Shown: piece after piece, positions 23,448-30,078 of the stretch
Layout: each line of letters opens with the position of its first letter
How positions within the stretch are numbered: the first letter of the stretch is position 1
DNA from: Devosia enhydra
Lineage (GTDB): Bacteria; Pseudomonadota; Alphaproteobacteria; Rhizobiales; Devosiaceae
Length of the DNA: 64,000 nt
Assembly (NCBI RefSeq): GCF_900119845.1
Contig: NZ_FPKU01000004.1
Location: forward strand, 186,001 to 250,000
Reading direction: 5' to 3'
The notes under the pieces: generated by a model
Told to the model about the DNA's origin: nothing
What the model saw: only the letters and a program-made list of their open reading frames with translations
Databases searched by the model: none
Program-made: the position numbers and the translations under genes

Positions 23448-24187
23448 CCCCGCGCCTCGCCATTTCCGGCCTCACCCGGCGCTTCGGCGATCTCGCCGTG
23501 CTCGATGGCGTTACTCTCGATGTGGCGCCCGGCACCTTCGTCTCGCTGCTCGGGCCCTCGGGTTCGGGCAAATCGACGATCCTCAAGCTCCTGACCGGCG
23601 CGCTCACCCCCGATGCCGGCACCATCGCCTTTGATGGGCGGCCGCTGTTGGAAGCCGGCCGCCCCTTCGCCTTCATGCCGCAGCGCGACGCGCTGATGCC
23701 CTGGCGCACCATCATCGACAATGTCGCGGTGGGGCTCGAGATCGCCGGGCTGTCGCGCAAGGCGGCACGCCAACAGGTGGCGCCCTTTTTCGAACCCTTC
23801 GGACTTTCGGGCTTCGAGCGGCATTTCCCCGCGCAGCTTTCGGGCGGCATGCGCCAGCGCGCAGCCCTGATGCGCACCATCGTGCAGGACAAGCCGATGC
23901 TGCTGCTCGACGAGCCCTTCGGCGCGCTCGATGCCCTCACCCGCGTCGGCATGCAGCGCTGGCTCGAAACCATGTGGGGCCGCCATGCCTGGACGGCGCT
24001 GCTGATCACCCATGACGTGCGCGAGGCGGTGCTGCTGTCCGATCGCATCTATGTGCTTTCGGCGCGCCCCGCCCGCATCGTGCACCAGATCGACATCGAC
24101 CTGCCGCGCCCGCGGGCCGTCGGCCCGGATGTGGCCGCCATCGAAGCGCGCCTCCTCGACCACCTCCTCACCCAGCACAGGGATTGA
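23444..24187 (+). CDS. thiZ: ABC transporter ATP-binding protein for thiamine precursor (ThiZ-like)
   Basis: 247 residues. Walker A GPSGSGKST, signature LSGGMRQRA, Walker B MLLLDEPFGALD and H-loop ITHDVREAV are all intact. The start is ATG 23444, overlapping the permease stop (ATGA), with GGAGAGGAG in front. It powers the importer encoded by the genes on either side and is expected to be under the control of the upstream TPP riboswitch. Confidence 0.92.
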   Translation: MTPRLAISGLTRRFGDLAVLDGVTLDVAPGTFVSLLGPSGSGKSTILKLLTGALTPDAGTIAFDGRPLLEAGRPFAFMPQRDALMPWRTIIDNVAVGLEIAGLSRKAARQQVAPFFEPFGLSGFERHFPAQLSGGMRQRAALMRTIVQDKPMLLLDEPFGALDALTRVGMQRWLETMWGRHAWTALLITHDVREAVLLSDRIYVLSARPARIVHQIDIDLPRPRAVGPDVAAIEARLLDHLLTQHRD

Positions 24188-24190
24188 CCC

Positions 24191-25174
24191 ATGCGCCTCC
24201 TGCTCCCCGTCGCCATCGCCGCCTTCATCGCCACCCCCGCCCTTGCAGAGGAGGTGACCGTCGCCCTCGACTGGACGCCCAATACCAACCATATCGGGCT
24301 CTACGTCGCCGAGGCGCTGGGGCTTTACGAGAAGGCCGGGCTCGATGTGACCATCCTGCCCTATTCCGATACGGCCTCGGGCACGCTGGTCGCCAACGGC
24401 ATCGCGCAGTTCGGCGTTCTGAGCGCCGTGGGCTTTTTCACCCAGAAGGCGGCGGGCGCCGATCTCGTCGCCACCTATGGCGTGGTGCAGACCGAAACCG
24501 GCCGTGTCGTCTTCCTTGCCGACCGCGAAGAGATCCAGAGCCCGAAAGATCTGGACGGGCTCGTCTATGGAGGCTTCGGCAGCGCCTGGGAGGAGGCGCT
24601 GATTTCCACCATCATCAAGGCCGATGGCGGGGAGGGCAGCTTCGAGACGGTGACGCTCGGCACTTCGGCCTATGACGCCCTCGCCAACCGCGCGGTCGAT
24701 TTCACCCTCGAAGTCTATACCTGGGAAGGTGTGAAGGCCGAACGCGACGGCCCGGCCCAGCGCGCCTTCCGCTATGCCGATTTCGGCGTGCCCGACCAGC
24801 ACACCACCTTCATCGGCGCAACCGGCGCCTGGCTTGAGGCAAATCCCGAAACTGCCACCGCCTTCATCTCCGCCACCCGCGCCGGCTATGCCCATGCGGT
24901 CGAAAACCCCGACGAAGCCGCCGACATCCTCGTGGCCGCGAGCGATGGCTTTCTCACCGACCGGGATTTCGTCCGCGCCTCGCTCGAGGAACTGATCACC
25001 GGCAACTATCTCAAGGGCGTCGACGGCGCCATCGGCACCATCGACGCCGGCAAGATCAACGCCATCGGCAGCTTCTTCTTCGATGCCAAGATGCTGCGCG
25101 ACGGCAACGGCACCCCGCTCGCCGATAAGCCGGATTTTTCGGCGTGGTACTCGAACGCCTATCTGGGTGAGTAG
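24191..25174 (+). CDS. thiY: ABC transporter substrate-binding protein for thiamine precursor (ThiY-like)
   Basis: 327 residues with a short Sec signal peptide (MRLLLPVAIAAF, cleavage after PALAE). The mature start VTVALDWTPNTNHIGLYVAE is the classic NMT1/THI5/ThiY motif, and the LGTSAYDALANRAVDFTLEVYTWE segment matches HMP-binding homologues. It lies 3 bp after the ATPase gene and is the last gene of the riboswitch operon; a palindromic repeat lies 20 bp downstream. The periplasmic ligand is most likely formyl-aminopyrimidine or HMP, by family and riboswitch context. Confidence 0.92.
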   Translation: MRLLLPVAIAAFIATPALAEEVTVALDWTPNTNHIGLYVAEALGLYEKAGLDVTILPYSDTASGTLVANGIAQFGVLSAVGFFTQKAAGADLVATYGVVQTETGRVVFLADREEIQSPKDLDGLVYGGFGSAWEEALISTIIKADGGEGSFETVTLGTSAYDALANRAVDFTLEVYTWEGVKAERDGPAQRAFRYADFGVPDQHTTFIGATGAWLEANPETATAFISATRAGYAHAVENPDEAADILVAASDGFLTDRDFVRASLEELITGNYLKGVDGAIGTIDAGKINAIGSFFFDAKMLRDGNGTPLADKPDFSAWYSNAYLGE

Positions 25175-25194
25175 GCGGATCCTTGAGCCCTCAG

Positions 25195-25244
25195 GGTCCT
25201 CACCCTGAGGAGCCTCGCCAGAGGCGTCTCGAAGGGCGAGGGCC
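25195..25244. repeat. Dispersed palindromic intergenic repeat, copy 1
   Basis: A roughly 50-bp composite palindrome: outer arms CCTC...GAGG and CCCT...AGGG, and an inner hairpin GCCTC-GCCA-GAGGC. It has the same layout as three other copies at 29461, 29642 and 29708, with paired base changes in the stems. It lies between the converging thiY and RND genes. Confidence 0.8.
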
Positions 25245-25275
25245 GCCCGCTCCGCGCTCCCCGCCCCCCAGCCCC

Positions 25276-27636
25276 TCACTCCGCAGGCGGGCGCGCCGGG
25301 ACGATGTCGGGTTCGGGCGGGGCGTCTGCGGTGAGCTTGGTGCGGATGCGGCCCAGCGGGTGGAAGAACTTGCCGCCCGCCATCAATATCGCCGGCAAGA
25401 CGAAGAGATCGCCAAGAACGGCCAGCGCCAGCGTGATCACGAAGAGCGTGCCAAAGAGCGCCACCTGCGGCAGGGCCGAGAACGCCACGATGGCGGTGCC
25501 GGCGCACAGGATGATGGTGGTGGCCACGATCGCCCCGCCGATGCGCAACAGCGTATGGCGCACCGCATCGACATGGTCGCGACCCTCCTCCCGTCGCCCG
25601 TGCAGATAATGGGAGAGGAAATGCACCGTGTCGTCCACCGCGATGCCGAAGGCGATGGTGAGCGCGATCACCGTGGTCAGCTGCAAGCCGGCGCCTGAGA
25701 AATAGAGCCACGCTTCCGTGCCCAGCACTGGAAACAGGTTGGGAATGGCCGAGGCCAGCGCCACCCGGAACGACTGGAAGGCAAAGCCGATCAGCGCCAG
25801 GTTGACGATGACGCTCAGCGTCAGGTCAAGCTGCAGGCTGCGCACGATATTGTCTGTGGCAAAGGTGGTGAGGATGCGAAAGCCCCCCACCTCGGCATCG
25901 GGCACGCCGGCTTCGTAGAGCCCGCGCTCGATCTTGGTCACGAGGTCCTTGAGCACGTCGGATTCGATGATCGTGGGCATGAAGCCGGTGATCAGCGCCT
26001 GCGAGCCATCGGGCGTGATGAAGCGGTTGCGCAGGAACGGCCCCACCGCATCGAGCACGGTTTCGCGTGAGAAGCCGGCATCGGTGTAATGGGTGAAGCT
26101 GGCCGCCGAGATCACCTTGTTCTCGCCCAGCTCGGCCTCGAGCAGGTCGTGCACGGTCTTGACGCGCAGATAGTCGGCGTCGCCCAGATCGGGATTGTTC
26201 TCGAGCAGCGGCACGCGGATATAGATCGGCGCCACCCCGCCGACGCCGGCATCGATCTCCTCGGCCGCCGAGAGCGCCGACGAATTGCTGGCGACGAAAT
26301 CCTCGAAGGAAAAGCGCGGCTGGATCAGCGTGTAGGGGATGAGCAGCAGCACGGTAACGACGATCGCTAGCACCGCGATGGGCCGGCCGAAGCGCGAGGC
26401 GAGGAACCAGGAGGCCGGCAGCGGCGCCGTCAGCACGAAGCTCGGCGTCTTGGGCATCTTGAGCCCCAGCCGCACCGCCGTCTTGAGCAGCAGCGGCAGG
26501 AAGGTCATGACCGACAGGAACAGGAGGAACGACCCGATCGTGCCGGCGATCGAGAATTCGCGGATACCCTGGCCCGCCGTCAGCGACAGGGAGGCAAACG
26601 AGACGAGCGTCGTCAGCATGGTGAGCGCGGTGGCCGGGCCCACGAGGCGCACCGTGGCTTCGACCGCCTTGTTGGGGTCCATGCCGTCGCGCCAGTAATT
26701 GAGCCAGTTGAACACGAAGAACATGCTCTCGGCAAAGGCGATCACCAGCACCAGCGTCGTCACGATGATGGTGAGGAACGAGAACGAGCCGAAGACCATC
26801 AGGATCGTGCCCATGGTCCACATCACCGCCACGAAGGGGGTGAGCGACACGAGGATCGCCGCCCAGATCGAGCGCAGCGCCACGAGCGCGATCAGCGCGC
26901 CGAGCGAGAAGCCGTAGACGGTGAACTTGACCTGGTCGTCGACCGCCGCGTTCAGCATCTCCGATGTCCAGATCGGCGGGCCGGTCAACTCCACCTGGAT
27001 ATCGGCCGACTGGTAGCGGGCAGCGATGCCGCGCAACTCTTCCAGCATGCCCTTGGTGCCGCCATGGGCGGTCATTTCGGGGTTGGGGAACATGATCATC
27101 ACCAGCCCCGAAAGGTCGGGTGTGATGAGGTTGCGCATCATCGGGTCGTTCTGCTGCAGGTCGGAAAGCGCCGCTTCCACCTCGGCGCCTGTCGTCATGC
27201 CCTCGGGCACCGCCGGCACCGAACCGCCCGCGCCATCGGGCCGGCGCAGCGAGAAGGGCGAGAGCGTGCCCACCGCATAGCTCGAGAGCTCGATGTCGAA
27301 GGCCAGTTCGCGCAGCCGCTCGAGCACCTCGGGGTCGCGCAGTTTGGGCGAACTCACGAGGAAATAGATGTCGTTCTCGAAGGTCCCGAAGGTCTCCGAC
27401 AGCGCCGCATAGGCGTCGTATTCATGGCCCGAATGGGCATAGACGCGCAAAAGATCGCCATCGACATTGGCCTTGGGCACGAAGGCTGCCGTGAGGATGG
27501 TGAAGGCGAGCACGAAGATCGCCATCAGGCGCGGACGCCTGATGGTCAGCAAGCCGAAAACCTCCAGCCCGAAGCCGATTGAGCGATCGAAGAGGATATG
27601 GTCGCGCACTCGGCGCAGGGCGGAGGCGATGGTCAT
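25276..27636 (-). CDS. RND/MMPL-family exporter
   Basis: 786 residues from the ATG at 27636. Twelve predicted helices are arranged as two repeats of one helix, a large periplasmic loop and five helices, the layout of single-gene RND/MMPL (sterol-sensing-domain-like) exporters. FLASRFGRPIAVLAIVV opens the second half, and IAFGIAVDDTVHFLSHYLHG is the conserved helix-4-type motif with charged residues for proton relay. The start overlaps the stop of a 94-residue membrane-protein gene by 4 bp. Related proteins move lipids, hopanoids or drugs across or out of the inner membrane; the cargo is unknown here. Confidence 0.88.
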   Translation of the reverse strand: MTIASALRRVRDHILFDRSIGFGLEVFGLLTIRRPRLMAIFVLAFTILTAAFVPKANVDGDLLRVYAHSGHEYDAYAALSETFGTFENDIYFLVSSPKLRDPEVLERLRELAFDIELSSYAVGTLSPFSLRRPDGAGGSVPAVPEGMTTGAEVEAALSDLQQNDPMMRNLITPDLSGLVMIMFPNPEMTAHGGTKGMLEELRGIAARYQSADIQVELTGPPIWTSEMLNAAVDDQVKFTVYGFSLGALIALVALRSIWAAILVSLTPFVAVMWTMGTILMVFGSFSFLTIIVTTLVLVIAFAESMFFVFNWLNYWRDGMDPNKAVEATVRLVGPATALTMLTTLVSFASLSLTAGQGIREFSIAGTIGSFLLFLSVMTFLPLLLKTAVRLGLKMPKTPSFVLTAPLPASWFLASRFGRPIAVLAIVVTVLLLIPYTLIQPRFSFEDFVASNSSALSAAEEIDAGVGGVAPIYIRVPLLENNPDLGDADYLRVKTVHDLLEAELGENKVISAASFTHYTDAGFSRETVLDAVGPFLRNRFITPDGSQALITGFMPTIIESDVLKDLVTKIERGLYEAGVPDAEVGGFRILTTFATDNIVRSLQLDLTLSVIVNLALIGFAFQSFRVALASAIPNLFPVLGTEAWLYFSGAGLQLTTVIALTIAFGIAVDDTVHFLSHYLHGRREEGRDHVDAVRHTLLRIGGAIVATTIILCAGTAIVAFSALPQVALFGTLFVITLALAVLGDLFVLPAILMAGGKFFHPLGRIRTKLTADAPPEPDIVPARPPAE

Positions 27637-27917
27637 GCGCGTTCGCCGCTCCGCATCGATTCGATGGCTTCGCGCTCGCCCTGCAAGGCAATGCGGCATA
27701 ATTGCCAGCTCAGCCACAGCGCGGGGATGGCCAGCACGATGCCGAAGCCCCAGAGCAGCAGGCTTGCATTACCCACGAGATGGCCGAGGGAACTCGCCAG
27801 CATCCAGGCGAGCACGCCATCGGCGAGCCAGAGATAGACGAGGATGAGCAGGATGGCGGGCAGGGCGCCCGCGAGCAGGCGGCCGGTGGTCGGCGCCGGA
27901 GGAGAGATATGAGGCAT
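27633..27917 (-). CDS. Small membrane protein co-translated with the RND exporter
   Basis: 94 residues with two hydrophobic segments (AGALPAILLILVYLWLADGVLAWML and GNASLLLWGFGIVLAIPALWLSW, shown here in outline). It ends in a charged helix (EREAIESMRSGERA). Its stop overlaps the RND exporter start (ATGA), so the pair is translationally coupled and probably forms a complex. I recognise no family. Confidence 0.7.
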   Translation of the reverse strand: MPHISPPAPTTGRLLAGALPAILLILVYLWLADGVLAWMLASSLGHLVGNASLLLWGFGIVLAIPALWLSWQLCRIALQGEREAIESMRSGERA

Positions 27918-28022
27918 GATGATGCCGCTTTCGCTTGAGCGTCCGTTCCGGCGGCTTGGCGCAGGCTTGGGGACGCAAAGGTCACTGATCGGGGAGACAT
28001 CGGGCCATGGTGGGCCCGTCGA

Positions 28023-28460
28023 TCAGGCGCGCAGCGGTGGCGCGCAGGCGAAAAACGGCACGAAGAGCGCCGGATGCACGGCGATCGCGGCCCGCAGCGC
28101 CGGCGGACCGGCGGCTTCGAAACAGGGCGGATAGGCCGTTTCGGGCGGCAGCAGCGCCAGCGGCTCGTCGCCATCGGCGCTTCGCGTCGTCGAGCGCGTA
28201 TCGAGCCCCGGGGCCAGCGGCTTGAGGCTCGTGAACGAGCCATCGATGGGCCGATAGCTGTTTTCGGGCACGTAATGGTCGCCCGCCACCGGCAGCATGC
28301 GGGTTTCCGCATTGGCCGGATGGGTGACGCCCAGCTGCGCGATCGCCAGCGTGACGATGAGGGCAAGCAGCAGCAAGAGGCGTGAAACCAAGCGCGACGA
28401 TGCCGCCCCCGGCCCGAGGCTGGGGTCGATATCCGGCACTGGCGCGACACTGCGGCTCAT
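28023..28460 (-). CDS. Hypothetical membrane-anchored or exported protein
   Basis: 145 residues. A basic N terminus is followed by one hydrophobic stretch (LVSRLLLLLALIVTLAIAQL, about residues 24-43), then a Pro-rich domain that would face the periplasm; it carries two cysteines (in YPPCFEAAG and FFACAPPL) that could pair. Codon use is ordinary for the window. It lies 40 bp after the IclR gene in the same direction, so it may be the second gene of that transcript. Function unknown. Confidence 0.6.
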   Translation of the reverse strand: MSRSVAPVPDIDPSLGPGAASSRLVSRLLLLLALIVTLAIAQLGVTHPANAETRMLPVAGDHYVPENSYRPIDGSFTSLKPLAPGLDTRSTTRSADGDEPLALLPPETAYPPCFEAAGPPALRAAIAVHPALFVPFFACAPPLRA

Positions 28461-28500
28461 GGGCGGAAACTACGCTGCTCCCGGCCGGCCCACAAGCGCC

Positions 28501-29313
28501 TCATCCCTGGTAGCCGATGCGGCGCGAGATCAGGTTGGCGTGATAGGTGACGATGCTGGCGAGCCCCGGCACGTCCTCGTGGCGGATCTGCAACGCCGGT
28601 CCCGAGACCGAAACCGCCGCGAACACCTTGCCATGCTGGTTGCGGATCGGCGCGCCGACGCAGCGCAGCCCCGGCTGGTGCTCGCCATCATCGATGGCAT
28701 AGCCGCGCTCGCGGGTGGCGGCGAGGTCGGCCCGCAGCGCCGCTTCGTCGGTGATGGTCTGCTCGGTGTAGCGGGTGAACCCCATCGCCGCGAGGCGCGC
28801 CAGCATCTCCTCGGGCTGCCAGGCGAGGATCGCCTTGCCCACGCTGGTGCAATGGGCCGGCGCGTTTTCGATCACCGTCAGTGGAAAGCCCGTGTCGCTC
28901 GAGGGCTCGGCGCGGTTGATCACCACGGCGCGCAGCCCGTCGAACACGGCGAGATGGATGGCCTGGTCGGTCAGGCGCTTGAGCGAATCCACGATGCCGC
29001 GCGCTTCGCGGTTGAGATCGAGATTGGCGAGATAGATATTGCCGAACTCAAAGAGCCGCACGCCCAGCCGGTAGCGGTCGCGCTCGCGATCCTGCTCCAC
29101 GAAGCCCACTTCGCGCATCGACGCGAGCAGCCGGTGCGTGGTCGAGCGGGGAAAGCCGGTTTCGGCACAGATCTCAGCCAGCGACAGGGCCCTGTTGGTG
29201 GTGGAAAAGCAGTCGAGCACCGCCACCACCTTCACCAGCGATTTCAGCCCTTCATCGCCCGAGCGCGACGGCTTGGTCACAGCTCCGGCCGGCTTGCCCG
29301 CGATCTCGTCCAC
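28501..29313 (-). CDS. IclR-family transcriptional regulator
   Basis: 270 residues. An N-terminal winged helix (about 27-85; LSLAEICAETGFPRSTTHRLL) precedes the IclR effector domain (about 95-262; GKAILAWQPEEMLARL, HQPGLRCVGAPIRN). Such proteins sense small carboxylates or aromatic compounds and usually control a neighbouring catabolic operon, but none is adjacent here. A 9-bp inverted repeat enclosing a tandem GAATAGCG lies 40-74 bp upstream and may be its own operator. Confidence 0.92.
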   Translation of the reverse strand: MDEIAGKPAGAVTKPSRSGDEGLKSLVKVVAVLDCFSTTNRALSLAEICAETGFPRSTTHRLLASMREVGFVEQDRERDRYRLGVRLFEFGNIYLANLDLNREARGIVDSLKRLTDQAIHLAVFDGLRAVVINRAEPSSDTGFPLTVIENAPAHCTSVGKAILAWQPEEMLARLAAMGFTRYTEQTITDEAALRADLAATRERGYAIDDGEHQPGLRCVGAPIRNQHGKVFAAVSVSGPALQIRHEDVPGLASIVTYHANLISRRIGYQG

Positions 29314-29352
29314 CGTTTCGCCCCTGGCGTCTCATCATCGTCCCGAGGCTGC

Positions 29353-29387
29353 CCGGGCGCTGTCCCGAATAGCGGAATAGCGCCCGG
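29353..29387. promoter_or_regulatory. Inverted repeat with tandem GAATAGCG upstream of the IclR gene
   Basis: CCGGGCGCT (29353-29361) and AGCGCCCGG (29379-29387) are perfect 9-bp arms. Between and into the right arm lies GAATAGCG twice in a row (29367-29382). The site is 40-74 bp upstream of the IclR start, where an autoregulatory operator would be expected; it could also be a hairpin in the leader. Confidence 0.4.
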
Positions 29388-29460
29388 ATGGCAAGGCTCG
29401 TGGGGGTCGGTGAATTGCCCGAGAGACGTCAGGGAGGCGACCGCTTTGAGTTGCCCGAGA

Positions 29461-29507
29461 GACCTCATGGTGAGGAGCCCCGCAGGGGCGTCTCGAACCA
29501 CGAGGTC
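29461..29507. repeat. Dispersed palindromic intergenic repeat, copy 2
   Basis: A 47-bp element with arms GACCTC...GAGGTC and TGGT...ACCA and inner hairpin GCCCC-GCA-GGGGC. Same layout as the copies at 25195, 29642 (inverted) and 29708. Confidence 0.85.
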
Positions 29508-29641
29508 GGGCAGCATTGCACTTTCCCACCTCCGGGTCATTCCCGTGAAAGCAGGAACCTCTGTTTCACGATGCCGCCTCTCAAACGGAAGGTCCCGCTT
29601 CTGGAGCAACGGCGGTGAAGGAAGGAGAGATGGGGGCACCC

Positions 29642-29690
29642 GGCCCTCGTCCTTCGAGACGCCCCTGCGGGGCTCCTCAGGATGAGGACC
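29642..29690. repeat. Dispersed palindromic intergenic repeat, copy 3 (inverted)
   Basis: Read on the minus strand it has arms TCCT...AGGA with CCTC...GAGG and inner hairpin GCCCC-GCA-GGGGC, in the opposite orientation to copies 2 and 4. Confidence 0.85.
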
Positions 29691-29707
29691 TCCGTGAATG
29701 TGCAAGA

Positions 29708-29755
29708 GACCTCATGGTGAGGAGCGGCCATAGCCGCGTCTCGAACCACGAGGTC
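29708..29755. repeat. Dispersed palindromic intergenic repeat, copy 4
   Basis: Arms GACCTC...GAGGTC and TGGT...ACCA as in copy 2, but the inner hairpin is GCGGC-CATA-GCCGC: both sides changed together, so pairing is kept. Confidence 0.85.
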
Positions 29756-29793
29756 GGGCACCGGATCGTCGCGGCCCAACAGGCCCCCAACCC

Positions 29794-30015
29794 TCAGAGC
29801 CCCATTTCGCCCTGCAGGGCATCGATGCGCTTTGACGCCTCGGCCTTTGAAAGCCCCTCGGCGAACGCGTCGGGCTTGTGCGCCTGCTCCGAGAGCGTCT
29901 TGAGATAGGACGCCTGCGCATCCGTCATCGGATCATCGCCCGTGGTCCAGTCATCGGGATCCTTCTCGAGATTGGAATGCGGACCCGGCTCGACCTTGGC
30001 ATTGGCATCGGACAT
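29794..30015 (-). CDS. DUF3072-family small protein, probably SOS-regulated
   Basis: 73 residues, strongly charged, no membrane segment. The core DPMTDAQASYLKTLSEQA and the C-terminal LSKAEASKRIDALQ are the signature of DUF3072, a small alpha-helical domain of unknown function, some of whose members are said to bind nucleic acid because of a SAP/Rho-like helical look (inference). The ATG at 30015 has GGAG 8 bases upstream. A perfect GTTC-N7-GTTC LexA box lies 24-38 bp upstream, between this gene and the polA stop, pointing to DNA-damage induction. Confidence 0.88.
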   Translation of the reverse strand: MSDANAKVEPGPHSNLEKDPDDWTTGDDPMTDAQASYLKTLSEQAHKPDAFAEGLSKAEASKRIDALQGEMGL

Positions 30016-30038
30016 GTCAGAACTCCAGATATGCAGAT

Positions 30039-30053
30039 GTTCTCACAATGTTC
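30039..30053 (-). promoter_or_regulatory. LexA (SOS) box of the alphaproteobacterial type
   Basis: GTTC at 30039-30042 and GTTC at 30050-30053 are separated by exactly 7 bases, the published alphaproteobacterial LexA consensus (direct repeat GTTC-N7-GTTC). It lies 24 bp upstream of the DUF3072 start on the minus strand and 26 bp beyond the polA stop, so the DUF3072 gene is the only sensible target. Confidence 0.72.
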
Positions 30054-30078
30054 GCATTGCGCAGGGGTTCCCTCGCCC

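Larger units (their letters stand above)
29314..29793. other. 480-bp intergenic region filled with repeats
   Basis: No gene is credible here. The region holds the IclR upstream dyad (29353-29387), an exact 13-bp direct repeat (TTGCCCGAGAGAC at 29415-29427 and 29451-29463), three copies of a palindromic repeat (29461, 29642, 29708) and, at about 29536-29560, a GTCATTCCCGTGAAAGCAGG segment resembling another widespread dispersed intergenic repeat. Reading frames that cross it are interrupted or carry repeat-derived residues. Confidence 0.8.

Noticed and set aside
22677-25174. Reading the importer after ykoF as a duplicate of the one at 5917-8543
   Set aside because: The two systems are the same superfamily, but the binding proteins differ strongly and only the second is under a TPP riboswitch, so they are separate functions.
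28297-29685. Long plus-strand frame across the IclR gene and the repeats
   Set aside because: It is antisense to IclR for most of its length and then reads repeat DNA; no ribosome binding site or domain is seen.
29461-29755. CRISPR array
   Set aside because: The repeats are few, internally palindromic, found in both orientations and at irregular spacing, and there are no cas genes.
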